Below, piece after piece: positions 1 to 7,769 of a stretch of DNA of 21,172 bases (its first letter is position 1; the number at the start of each line of letters is the position of its first letter). Under the pieces are notes generated by a model. The model ran no database searches. It saw nothing but the letters and a program-made list of their open reading frames with translations, and was not told where the DNA came from. Position numbers and translations under genes: made by a program. The DNA is from a virus: positions 1 to 21,172 of the IMG/VR virus record IMGVR_UViG_3300006923_000159; one strand, given 5' to 3'.

Positions 1-315
1 CTCTCCTTCGTCGGCATCTAAATCTGCATCTTCTTCATCGGTAAGCTCTAGGTCATCAAAGTCTTCTTCATTGTCATCAGCAGCTTCATCTTCATTCTCT
101 GCTGCTGCCTGGCTAGCTTCCCAATCAGGATCCTCTTCAGGACCATCGCCACGTTCACCTGTAGGATCAATACCGGCGATCTTTGCTGCAACCTTTTGCC
201 TTATTGCTTCAACACTGTCATTGACTTTGTCGTGCATAATCTTTCCAAACTCTGCACCAAACTTAGCAGCTTTGCCTGCTCCGGCAAACTTAATCAAATG
301 ACTCGTATCTGGCAT
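1..315 (-). CDS. gp67: gp67-like prohead core protein (partial, C-terminus off the left edge)
   Basis: The frame stays open from an ATG at 315 to the window edge, giving 105 codons with no stop. The N-terminal half (about 55 residues) is Ala/Lys-rich and probably helical (LIKFAGAGKAAKFGAEFGK). From about residue 58 it becomes extremely acidic, ending in runs such as NEEDFDDLELTDEEDADLD. A short helical head plus acidic tail directly downstream of the portal gene is the T4 arrangement 20-67, where gp67 (PIP) is a prohead scaffold core protein. A ribosome site, GGAG, lies 7 bases before the ATG, and a late promoter precedes it. The identification rests on position and composition, because this family has little conserved sequence. 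It could be another acidic core protein. Confidence 0.7.
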   Translation of the reverse strand, partial: MPDTSHLIKFAGAGKAAKFGAEFGKIMHDKVNDSVEAIRQKVAAKIAGIDPTGERGDGPEEDPDWEASQAAAENEDEAADDNEEDFDDLELTDEEDADLDADEGE

Positions 316-337
316 ATTACTTCTCCATTATCTATGT

Positions 338-345
338 TATTTATA
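338..345 (-). promoter_or_regulatory. T4-type late promoter before the gp67-like gene
   Basis: The minus strand reads TATAAATA, an exact match to the T4/cyanophage late-promoter octamer. It lies in the 31-base gap after the portal stop and 22 bases before the ATG at 315. In T4 this element is read by the phage sigma factor gp55. Activity here is inferred from sequence and placement. Confidence 0.7.
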
Positions 346-346
346 G

Positions 347-1948
347 TTATTCTTTGCTAGAGGGGGCAGAATTACCATTCTTACCTGTTAACGCTGCTAA
401 CTGTGCATCCGTCTCGTCTGGCGGTCTTGGTGTACCGGCTGGATCGAGATCCGAATGAATACCCCCTTCTTCTTGCTCACTAGCAATTTCTTGATCCATC
501 TGAGCGATTTCTTCTTCGGTAAATCTTAGAATCTGTTTCTTGACCCAAGCATTAGAGAAATACCTACCAACGTGTGGCTCAAGATTGTTAATTGTATTAA
601 CACGCTCGGTGGTAATTTCCATATCCTTTAACTCAGTAAAGTGATTGTCTTCCATGAAGTCGTATCTGATATCAGGTTTGATCTCTTTATACTCTTCTGG
701 AGTCATTACACCTTTAAGAACCAACTGCTTTTCCATAGCAGATTCGAAGAACATACTAAACCTTAGACGACATCTTGAAATAAATTTCTGGAATTTTAAC
801 TCATCCCTATTAATTTCTGATGCTCTGCCTAATGAAAATCCAGTATCAGGCTCTAACCTTGACACAGGAACATTCAATGACCTGTATAATTTCTTCTGGA
901 AGTATGTTACATCTTCCATTTCACCGAGATTAGTTCCGCCAGGAAGCGTAGTAATCTCTGTGCCTCTTCCACCTTCTCTTCTAGGCAACCAATAATCTTC
1001 AAGCATTGTCATAAATTTACGATCATCTCTGACCTCGCCAGTCGATGCATCATATACTAATCTATTTTTATGCTTGACCATCATGTCTCTAAGATACTGT
1101 TCTGCTTTCATCTTAGGTAGATTGCCGACATCAATATAAAAGATTCGACGTTCTGGTGCTCGAGATATCCTATAAATCACAGATGCGTCTTCAAGAATCC
1201 GCAACTGGTTCAAAGGTTTGATAGCTTTATGAAGATGAGAAAGAACAATCCTATTATCTTCACTTACTAATCCCGACGTACAATGTACAATCGAATCGGT
1301 TTGAATCTTAACTCCTTGATCCTGACCAGCAGATGTTGGAGATCCACCAGGATAACCTGTGAATCCCTTTTCATTATACATGAAATATTCTTCTTTGGTC
1401 TTCGAGATTTGAACACCGGCAGCACCAGGTCCAATTCTTCGCTTCCTAATTGCTCTTACTTTTTTAATCTTTCTCGGATCAATGTACCGAAGTTCTTTGA
1501 TACCTTCATCAGGCTTGTCTTTGTCAATAATTACATGATAGAACAATCGCCCATCAACATACCAATGTCGGAATATATCATAGCCTTTATTGTTAAAGTC
1601 CATCAATTCCTTGACTTGATCAAATTCTTCGGTTACAATCTTCTTGACTCTAGTAGGAATGTTGACACTGTCAAGATTGATTTCCACCAATTTGTGTTCT
1701 TGACTATAGATAATTGTCTCATTGACAATGTCATCAATCGCTAACTCGCACTCTGGCTGCAAGGCCATTCTACGATAACGAGTAACCAATTCTGATTCTG
1801 TTCTGGTAGATCCTTCAAGGTCAACGTAGGTGCCGTAGACGCCGCCTTCGGCAACGACTGCGGCACCATCGTCTTCGACCTTTGGCGCAAAAGAACCAAT
1901 TTCTTTTTCGTCCTTGCGCGTTATTTTAAAACCAAATAGCTCAGCCAT
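347..1948 (-). CDS. gp20: Portal vertex protein of the head
   Basis: 533 residues, close to the T4 gp20 length. The portal forms the dodecameric ring at one head vertex. DNA enters through it, the terminase docks on it during packaging, and the neck joins it afterwards. Family-typical stretches include RRMALQPECELAIDDIVNE near the N-terminus, the segment RHWYVDGRLFYHVIIDKD, RYIDPRKIKKVR, and the region around LYRSLNVPVSRLEPDTGFSL. The C-terminal 40 residues are acidic and Pro/Asp-rich, as is common in this family. It lies between the tube gene and the gp67-like gene, as in T4. Its own late promoter is 33 bases upstream; the ribosome site is weak (GTGAG). Identification is by family recognition and synteny. 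Confidence 0.95.
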   Translation of the reverse strand: MAELFGFKITRKDEKEIGSFAPKVEDDGAAVVAEGGVYGTYVDLEGSTRTESELVTRYRRMALQPECELAIDDIVNETIIYSQEHKLVEINLDSVNIPTRVKKIVTEEFDQVKELMDFNNKGYDIFRHWYVDGRLFYHVIIDKDKPDEGIKELRYIDPRKIKKVRAIRKRRIGPGAAGVQISKTKEEYFMYNEKGFTGYPGGSPTSAGQDQGVKIQTDSIVHCTSGLVSEDNRIVLSHLHKAIKPLNQLRILEDASVIYRISRAPERRIFYIDVGNLPKMKAEQYLRDMMVKHKNRLVYDASTGEVRDDRKFMTMLEDYWLPRREGGRGTEITTLPGGTNLGEMEDVTYFQKKLYRSLNVPVSRLEPDTGFSLGRASEINRDELKFQKFISRCRLRFSMFFESAMEKQLVLKGVMTPEEYKEIKPDIRYDFMEDNHFTELKDMEITTERVNTINNLEPHVGRYFSNAWVKKQILRFTEEEIAQMDQEIASEQEEGGIHSDLDPAGTPRPPDETDAQLAALTGKNGNSAPSSKE

Positions 1949-1981
1949 CTATGCTTGCTCACTTTCTATTCATATTATATG

Positions 1982-1989
1982 TATTTATA
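1982..1989 (-). promoter_or_regulatory. T4-type late promoter before gp20
   Basis: Exact TATAAATA on the minus strand, in the 43-base gap between the tube-gene stop (1992) and the portal ATG (1948), 33 bases before the ATG. It would drive portal and downstream head-gene transcription late in infection. Confidence 0.7.
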
Positions 1990-1991
1990 CT

Positions 1992-2543
1992 TTACGCAGC
2001 ACCCGCGTTACCAGTAAGTCCTCCTGAAACTTCCCAGAAGTCATACTGGAATGTCACTGTGAATTCCTGAATTAAATCAGTCGCGTTCCAATCAACATCC
2101 ATCATTGAGACTTCCGTTGGGAATAAACCATTAAACGTATACTCTCTTAATGGAATGCCGGTTTTACTAAACTGTATAACCTGTGCATTAGCTTTATAAA
2201 GACTGGGAGTAGCAGCACCCAGTTGTCTCACGTTACCAACATGGCCATTAATTGCTTGCGACCACTGCTCCATACCATTACGAATCAACATATCTTCATC
2301 GTTCATAATGGTTACTGTCCACTCTGCAAATGTTCTATCACCAGCAATCTTGATCTTTCTACCAAAATATGGTATTTCAATCGTTCCCAATGTAGACGCT
2401 GGAACCTGCGCAGTCCGGCACATAAAAGGCATCTTTGCATCACCAGCTGGATTAACTGGATTATTCAACAACACCTGAAATAGTGCAGGACGCACACCAC
2501 CTAGAGCTAGCTGTCCTCTGATTTCATTAATATTTAAAGCCAT
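1992..2543 (-). CDS. gp19: Tail tube protein
   Basis: 183 residues, slightly longer than T4 gp19 (163). This protein stacks as hexameric rings to form the inner tail tube through which DNA passes. Typical features are the N-terminal MALNINEIRGQLALGGVRPALFQV region, PFMCRTAQVPASTLGTIEIP, the segment GRKIKIAGDRTFAEWTVTI, and the C-terminal ATDLIQEFTVTFQYDFWEV strand pattern. It sits directly after the sheath gene, as in T4. A strong ribosome site, AAGGAG, is 8 bases before the ATG, and a late-promoter-like GATAAATA lies just upstream. Confidence 0.95.
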   Translation of the reverse strand: MALNINEIRGQLALGGVRPALFQVLLNNPVNPAGDAKMPFMCRTAQVPASTLGTIEIPYFGRKIKIAGDRTFAEWTVTIMNDEDMLIRNGMEQWSQAINGHVGNVRQLGAATPSLYKANAQVIQFSKTGIPLREYTFNGLFPTEVSMMDVDWNATDLIQEFTVTFQYDFWEVSGGLTGNAGAA

Positions 2544-2568
2544 TTACTTTGCTCCTTCTTTCTCTGAA

Positions 2569-2576
2569 TATTTATC
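2569..2576 (-). promoter_or_regulatory. Variant late promoter before gp19
   Basis: The minus strand reads GATAAATA, which fits the looser NATAAATA consensus described for cyanophage late promoters but not the strict T4 octamer. It abuts the sheath stop codon and lies 25 bases before the gp19 ATG. Weaker support than the TATAAATA sites. Confidence 0.45.
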
Positions 2577-4778
2577 TTAGAACTTGCCTACGACTTCAGA
2601 GAATTCAACTCCTGTGCGCACTGCAATGAAATTTAATTGAATAAAGTTGATTGCTCTAGCAGGCTTAATATAGATGTCTCCTATAAACCTACGCTGTTCA
2701 ATAACCTCACCTGTATTGTTTGTTTCATCACAGACAACCCGGAAGTCATAAATGCCTCTCCGACCTTGAATGTCCCTCAAGAATGGCTCAACCATATTGC
2801 GGAACTGTGCTCTTGTAAACTCATCATTGAACTCAAACAATGTAAACTTGGCAGCTGTCGCGATTGCTTTTTCTAGAACAATGAACAATCTACGAACATT
2901 GATTCTATCAAAAGCACTGGGCCGATTCAAAGCTGTTTTATCACCAAACAATACCGTACCCTGACCCGCTTGAGTCATGACAGGATTGACAGAGTTCTTA
3001 TAAAGATGATCCCTATCTGCCTTGTCCGGATTGTAAGGCAACTTAACAACATTCTTGATCACGCCTCTGTTATAACCAGCTGGAGACCACCAAGGATCTC
3101 TAAGATCATCTGTTCTAGCAGTTACACCAGCAATATCTCCATTCAAAGGAATGTATCGATATACATCACTATATTTGTCATATTGATACTTGTAACCACT
3201 ATCACATACTGCATATGAAGAAGGCGTCAACGAGCCACGGAAATCTGTAACAGATGTGTGCTCGAGACCAGCATTATTAACAACATCTCCCTTTTCTGGA
3301 GATGCAAATACCATGCAATCTTTTCTCATGTCAGCAATATTATCAATTAGATAATTTGCCCACTGTGTGCCATTTGTACCATCTCTTGACTTACCAGCCA
3401 GTATTAGAGAGATATCAATGTCTTCAGCATTCTTGAAAACATCTACCGCAGTCTGTAACTGTGCGATCGCGATATTAGATTCATTTGGATTCGTGCCATC
3501 AGAACCTACCAAGAAGCTCTTTGTATAAGGCTTCTCGGCATTGACATAGTTGTTTAGATTTAGTGCTGTATTGGTATACGCTTCGGCTGCAGTATTAACA
3601 TTCGACGTTGCGCGAATATCTGCACCACCAACATACATCCAACGTGATTGATCATTAATAACATCTTTATAATAGATCGATTCGCCACTCTCATTCTTGG
3701 CATCGCTGGCGCGGGACAGACCTTCCCAAACTTCCAGAACTGTATCACGAGTACCTGTAATTGTACCATCTTGGTCCCAAACAACAATGTGCAACTCATC
3801 ATTAGCTGTGTTGTTTGCAACATTGTTTGAATAATCGGTCTGGCCAGGAGCAACATCTGTAAGATTATGTCCTTCCCAGAAGCGAGTAAGACCACCAGAG
3901 TTAATACCATCACCGACAGTACTGTTCGCTCCGTAAGCAGTAGACAAACGATACTTGTCATCGATAGTTAGGTTACAAGTAGCAGTCCACTCTGTAGTAG
4001 TATTACCACTGTGGTATTCTGCAGAAACACTCGTAGCACCAATCGCTGTAATTTGAGCTTCTTGAAGACCAATTGAGCTGTTGCCCAAACGAACAATATC
4101 ACCAACCGTGAAAAATGTTTGCGCATTGTTCATTACGTTGTTGGCCTTAAGCCGAATAGCGTTACTGGTCTGACTAGACGAATCGCCTGATTCCCGACCA
4201 TATGCCTTCATAACAATAGCAGTATTACCAACTGTACAGTTAGCTACAAAAGTGTTGTTCGCATCACCATGGTCTACCGAACTGTTTGTTGTACCTGTAA
4301 ACGAGCCTGTAAACACAAGAGGACCGTCACAAACACTCACTTTAAGACTATTTCCAACTGCACCAGGATACTTAGCTATGAATGTTGAATCCGAAGCAGC
4401 AGACGACATCGTAATAGACTCAAAAGCGTCTCTGTTCTTTACCAACTCAACATGATCAGCATTGCTGCCTGATGGAGTTGTGGCTTCGGTTTGTAGGGTA
4501 GTCGCATTCATTGCATCTGATGGAATAGCTCTAGATACAAACAATTTGCTAGAATACGATAAGAAATTTGCTGCGGTGAAAAATGTTTCAAAGTTAGTAG
4601 AATCTGGCTCACCAAACGTAGCGGCCAATTCTTCCTCTGACGAGATTAGAATTGCGGTCTCTGCAGGACCCCAACGATACCAACCAGTTTGAGCACCTTC
4701 CGTAGTAGATACGGCTGGGATCAACGTGGTTAGATCAACCTCTGTAACATTAACACCTGGACTGACTTGAAATCCCAT
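2577..4778 (-). CDS. gp18: Contractile tail sheath protein
   Basis: 733 residues, somewhat longer than T4 gp18 (659). The sheath polymerises around the tail tube and contracts on infection. The N-terminus is diagnostic: MGFQVSPGVNVTEVDLTTL, then TEGAQTGWYRWGPAETAILI and FLSYSSKLFVSRAIP. The C-terminal third carries the conserved sheath core: RDPWWSPAGYNRG, the stretch NPVMTQAGQGTVLFGDKTAL, FDRINVRRLFIVLEKAIA, FEFNDEFTRAQFRNMVEPFL and the final FIQLNFIAVRTGVEFSEVVG. The middle is Asn/Thr/Ser-rich (about residues 150-330) and probably holds the variable surface domains that account for the extra length. Ribosome site AAGGAG, 7 bases from the ATG; late promoter about 52 bases upstream. Confidence 0.96.
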   Translation of the reverse strand: MGFQVSPGVNVTEVDLTTLIPAVSTTEGAQTGWYRWGPAETAILISSEEELAATFGEPDSTNFETFFTAANFLSYSSKLFVSRAIPSDAMNATTLQTEATTPSGSNADHVELVKNRDAFESITMSSAASDSTFIAKYPGAVGNSLKVSVCDGPLVFTGSFTGTTNSSVDHGDANNTFVANCTVGNTAIVMKAYGRESGDSSSQTSNAIRLKANNVMNNAQTFFTVGDIVRLGNSSIGLQEAQITAIGATSVSAEYHSGNTTTEWTATCNLTIDDKYRLSTAYGANSTVGDGINSGGLTRFWEGHNLTDVAPGQTDYSNNVANNTANDELHIVVWDQDGTITGTRDTVLEVWEGLSRASDAKNESGESIYYKDVINDQSRWMYVGGADIRATSNVNTAAEAYTNTALNLNNYVNAEKPYTKSFLVGSDGTNPNESNIAIAQLQTAVDVFKNAEDIDISLILAGKSRDGTNGTQWANYLIDNIADMRKDCMVFASPEKGDVVNNAGLEHTSVTDFRGSLTPSSYAVCDSGYKYQYDKYSDVYRYIPLNGDIAGVTARTDDLRDPWWSPAGYNRGVIKNVVKLPYNPDKADRDHLYKNSVNPVMTQAGQGTVLFGDKTALNRPSAFDRINVRRLFIVLEKAIATAAKFTLFEFNDEFTRAQFRNMVEPFLRDIQGRRGIYDFRVVCDETNNTGEVIEQRRFIGDIYIKPARAINFIQLNFIAVRTGVEFSEVVGKF

Positions 4779-4830
4779 GGTGACTCTCCTTTTATTCGGA
4801 CTTTAATCCGGTTGACAATTGGTTCGTATT

Positions 4831-4838
4831 TATTTATA
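4831..4838 (-). promoter_or_regulatory. T4-type late promoter before gp18
   Basis: The minus strand reads TATAAATAAATA, so a perfect TATAAATA overlaps a second ATAAATA shifted by four bases. It lies in the 75-base gap between the terminase stop (4854) and the sheath ATG (4778), the longest gap in the structural block. High-level sheath expression from its own promoter would be expected. Confidence 0.7.
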
Positions 4839-4853
4839 AAATAGAGGGGTTCA

Positions 4854-6512
4854 CTAAAAAATTTCAAACTTATCTAATTCGTACGGATTGTGTGTAATCA
4901 ATGAGTCTCCATGTCTGAATTCATCATTATCTTTGATATCGGTTTGGCCATCATCCATAAATCCGAACGGTAACATATCTTCTTCCAATGCATGAATGTT
5001 AGCATCGTATAGATTTTTTCGTATATCTATATCTGTTAGCTCTTTAAAGTATTCTTGGTTAGTCAACCAAGCAAATAGTACTAAACTCATCACTAAATCG
5101 TCGTGATGTCCTTCTTCTGCTTGATAACTCGTTCCTTTTACAGCAAATGCAGTAAGCTCCTGGAAGATATCGAAATCATTAATCTCTAGTTTATCATTCT
5201 CGATGATTGTCTTCAATGAAGCACAACCAACTCTTTTTAATTGTTTTGTTGTTCTTACACCTAATTGCTGAGATCCACCACCAAATCCAGCATTAACTAT
5301 CTGGCCAGCACGGCCTCTCCACTGTGCTGTCATTAGATTAGTGTACTCTAAATCGTGGTGCAATATGTCTGCTACCTGTTGACCTATATCATTTATCTCA
5401 ACTAAACATATGGCTTCGTTGTATCTATGACCAACTTGATTGATAATATTTGGGTATAACATAGGACTAATAATATTTGATCTATAAGTGCACACTACTT
5501 TATAAGGTACAACAGAGCAATCAACAACAGTAAATGCACTATAATCATTACCTATACCACGAGAAGTATCAACTGATATAGCATAGACGTGATCTTTTAT
5601 TGGGTCTTCAAATACCTTTACATTATCATTTTTATACTTAGGATCATGAAAAACCAACGTTGCTAGCTTCGAAGGTGAGATAAGTGTACTTGAAGATCCT
5701 AAGAATTCACATTCAAACTCTTGTCTGAATTGGTCTTCAGATGTATTCTTAATTGTTGTTTCTTTCCAGGCCGCATCTCTTCCTGGAATAGCTGACCAAT
5801 GAACATCAATTGGATGATATTCGTTTCTACCTTCTTGTGCATCAATCCATAACTTATAGAATAGATTCATTCCCTTTGGTGTTGATGTAACCATAACTCT
5901 GGTTGTATCACCAGATGAAATTGTAGGATATGTAGAAGCAAAAAACTCTTCTTGCATCTGTGCTGGAACGAATGCAAACTCATCAAGATATATCAAGTTA
6001 AATGAACCACCACGAATAGATCCAGATGACGTTGAACCAGCCATTATCTTTGATCCATTTTCTAATTCTATATTACCTTTGTTCCATTCAACAATACCCT
6101 GTTGTAGCCAAGATGGTAAATGTTCAAATGCAAGTTGAATTCTATGAAGAATCTCTCTAGCTGTTGCTGCCTTATTCGCTAGAACAGCAATACTAAATGC
6201 TTCATTGAATATAGCAAAGTACAATATCAATGCAGCCATTGTTGTAGTCTTACCAGACTGTCTAGGCATCTTACATATAGTAAAACGATTAGACATCACA
6301 GAGTCCATAATATTATCTTGAAAATCATATGTTTCAAAGTTCATCATGCCAACGTCAACATTAACGATTTTCATATACGTATTACAAAAGTAATGTATGT
6401 CATTCCTACACTTTACGAGCTCAGCAACTTGCTCTTCTGTGTAATCTATCTTTACATTAGCTTTTTTTAGCCTTGGATTTCCAAGGTATATTTCGTTAGA
6501 CGATAATGCCAT
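4854..6512 (-). CDS. gp17: Terminase large subunit (packaging ATPase and nuclease)
   Basis: 552 residues, two domains. The ATPase that pumps DNA into the prohead shows Walker A around residues 84-90 (RQSGKTT), Walker B at about 173-178 (LIYLDE) and a coupling motif TSTPKG near 209-214. The RNase H-like nuclease that cuts the concatemer has candidate acidic metal ligands D315 (ISVDTSRG), E372 (CLVEIND) and the pair D471/D472 (GHHDDLVMSL). The residue order and spacing match T4 gp17. The start ATG lies inside the end of the nuclease-like gene upstream (17-base overlap), with only a weak AAAGAG ribosome site, so translational coupling is likely. Downstream comes the gp18 promoter region. Confidence 0.96.
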   Translation of the reverse strand: MALSSNEIYLGNPRLKKANVKIDYTEEQVAELVKCRNDIHYFCNTYMKIVNVDVGMMNFETYDFQDNIMDSVMSNRFTICKMPRQSGKTTTMAALILYFAIFNEAFSIAVLANKAATAREILHRIQLAFEHLPSWLQQGIVEWNKGNIELENGSKIMAGSTSSGSIRGGSFNLIYLDEFAFVPAQMQEEFFASTYPTISSGDTTRVMVTSTPKGMNLFYKLWIDAQEGRNEYHPIDVHWSAIPGRDAAWKETTIKNTSEDQFRQEFECEFLGSSSTLISPSKLATLVFHDPKYKNDNVKVFEDPIKDHVYAISVDTSRGIGNDYSAFTVVDCSVVPYKVVCTYRSNIISPMLYPNIINQVGHRYNEAICLVEINDIGQQVADILHHDLEYTNLMTAQWRGRAGQIVNAGFGGGSQQLGVRTTKQLKRVGCASLKTIIENDKLEINDFDIFQELTAFAVKGTSYQAEEGHHDDLVMSLVLFAWLTNQEYFKELTDIDIRKNLYDANIHALEEDMLPFGFMDDGQTDIKDNDEFRHGDSLITHNPYELDKFEIF

Positions 6513-6921
6513 TCTCTTTTAACTTTGTTCTGTTGGCTATATGTTGTTCTTGTATGACGTCTTTGCTTTGGCCGTTATACGGAACGCCATATCCTTCTTT
6601 AATCATAATCTCCGTTGCACCACACCACCTATTCTGTACACTATAAAATACTTCTACATCACCAAGTATTCTACCATACTTGCCTTTTTTGTCAAGAAAG
6701 GTTTTTAAAAATCTACCTCCAGCAACAAGTTCAATTAACTTATCTTTGGCTAGCAGTCCATACTTTTTTTCTTCAAGGTCTCTTGTTCGAGACTCCGGAG
6801 TATCAATGCCCATCATACGAACGCGTTGTTTTCTTAACCATACACCAAAACCCAAGTCAATGTCAACATCTATTGTGTCGCCATCAACCACTTTTATAAG
6901 TTTAAAGTTATAATCGTACAT
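6496..6921 (-). CDS. Staphylococcal-nuclease-like (thermonuclease) protein
   Basis: 141 residues with the full catalytic pattern of the SNase family: VVDGDT (Asp13/Asp15), the segment QRVRMMGIDTPES giving Arg35, Asp40 and Glu43, and KYGRIL giving Arg84. These correspond to the Ca2+-binding Asp/Glu residues and two catalytic arginines of the micrococcal enzyme, so it is probably active on DNA or RNA. There is no signal peptide, so it should act in the infected cell. It starts 2 bases after the stop of the MscS-like gene and overlaps the terminase start by 17 bases, so it is made with the packaging proteins. Its role could be host DNA degradation, trimming during packaging, or a virion-carried nuclease; the sequence does not decide. 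Confidence 0.88.
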   Translation of the reverse strand: MYDYNFKLIKVVDGDTIDVDIDLGFGVWLRKQRVRMMGIDTPESRTRDLEEKKYGLLAKDKLIELVAGGRFLKTFLDKKGKYGRILGDVEVFYSVQNRWCGATEIMIKEGYGVPYNGQSKDVIQEQHIANRTKLKENGIIV

Positions 6922-6922
6922 A

Positions 6923-7366
6923 TTACATTCCGTTCTTTAGTTTTTCTATTTCTTCTTTGTTTGTAGAAATTGCTTTATCTTGACCAGCATCTAATATTGC
7001 TTGGATCCTTTTTGCTTCTTCGAGTGGTGTATCTCTGTGTACATCTTTTGCAACAACTTTTTCCAATTTAAGCATAGCAATTCTTTCATTAGGAACATAT
7101 CTCCATGTATATCCTCTGTCACCGTATATTCCAAACACAGTATTCTTTACACCTATCTTAACTATAATAGCATCTACGCCATCTAATATTACCTTATCAC
7201 CTTCGTTGAAAGCCTTGCTCATAGAGAATGCTATTCCTTTAGCAAAGCTAGTCGCAAAATCTTTAAACCATATCGCAACAACTAGCGATATAAGAACCGA
7301 GATCCAAGGCAATATTAAATCTGTGAAGTCAGTCGTCAGGCCCTGTAGGGATGGTTGCTCCAACAT
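6923..7366 (-). CDS. Small MscS-channel-like membrane protein
   Basis: I place the start at the ATG at 7366 because AAAGGA lies 8 bases before it; upstream GTG (7402) and ATG (7396) codons lack a spaced ribosome site. This gives 147 residues. One strong hydrophobic helix spans about residues 15-34 (LILPWISVLISLVVAIWF). It is followed by FAKGIAFSMSKAF, then a beta region with FNEGDKVILDGVDAIIVKIG and RYVPNERI. This order matches the pore helix and Sm-like beta domain of MscS channels (compare the FRAGEYVDLGGVAGTV and IPNGKI patterns). The two outer MscS helices and the cytoplasmic alpha/beta domain are missing. The C-terminus is charged and helical. It overlaps the gp16 end by 38 bases and sits in the packaging operon. 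It might form a small pore or act as a membrane-anchored factor; function unproven. Confidence 0.65.
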   Translation of the reverse strand: MLEQPSLQGLTTDFTDLILPWISVLISLVVAIWFKDFATSFAKGIAFSMSKAFNEGDKVILDGVDAIIVKIGVKNTVFGIYGDRGYTWRYVPNERIAMLKLEKVVAKDVHRDTPLEEAKRIQAILDAGQDKAISTNKEEIEKLKNGM

Positions 7367-7769
7367 GAGTTTTTCCTTTAAGGGAATTTCTTGCATTGCC
7401 ACCCAATAATTTGGTTAGCTCAGAAGTATTACCCACAAATAGATTGTTGTTTATTGTTTTAGGATTCTTCTCATCAAATAAATCTTTTGCCTTTTTCTGT
7501 AAATCAATTAAATCTCTATTAGTTTCTCCTACCACCTTGATAACTTGAGCAACAACTTCATATGCTCTAGGCGATTGGCTTTGTTGTGCTAGATCCATAA
7601 TACCATCTAAAGCATCGCGGCCGCGTTCTATTAAATGAATGATGTTCTCACGAGAATAGTCAACATCATTTTCCACTTCGGTCGGTTCTGCCTTCGCCGG
7701 AACTTTTGGCTCCTCAACTATAGGTATCATGTTTAAACTGTCTGCTATTTTATCCACTTGTGTTGGCAC
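7329..7769 (-). CDS. gp16: Terminase small subunit
   Basis: The start is the GTG at 7769, because GAGGAG lies exactly 7 bases before it; a TTG at 7784 has no ribosome site. The product is 146 residues. The N-terminal 40 are Pro/Glu-rich and probably flexible. The central helical part, from about DYSRENIIHLIERGRDAL to RDLIDLQKKAKDLF, matches the T4 gp16 core with its central SPRAYEVVAQVIK motif (T4 has SPRHMEVFATLM) and TNRDLIDL. In T4 this subunit forms a ring that recognises DNA and regulates the gp17 ATPase. The C-terminal tail is Gly/Asn-rich. It overlaps gp15 by 20 bases and the MscS-like gene by 38 bases, which suggests translational coupling. Confidence 0.88.
   Translation of the reverse strand: MPTQVDKIADSLNMIPIVEEPKVPAKAEPTEVENDVDYSRENIIHLIERGRDALDGIMDLAQQSQSPRAYEVVAQVIKVVGETNRDLIDLQKKAKDLFDEKNPKTINNNLFVGNTSELTKLLGGNARNSLKGKTHVGATIPTGPDD

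Noticed and set aside
1283-1744. 153-codon plus-strand open frame opposite the portal gene
   Set aside because: The portal frame is strongly conserved here and the opposite frame has no family resemblance; it is a shadow.
2637-4692. Several plus-strand open frames of 60-86 codons across the sheath gene
   Set aside because: They lie wholly within gp18 on the opposite strand, lack ribosome sites and show no recognisable protein pattern.
4797-4810. Inverted repeat CGGA-CTTTAA-TCCG as a terminator
   Set aside because: The stem is only 4 base pairs, with no following T-run in either useful direction; it lies in the gp18 leader between promoter and ribosome site.
7367-7402. Upstream GTG/ATG starts for the MscS-like gene
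   Set aside because: Neither has a properly spaced ribosome site, whereas the ATG at 7366 has AAAGGA 8 bases upstream and keeps the whole membrane helix.
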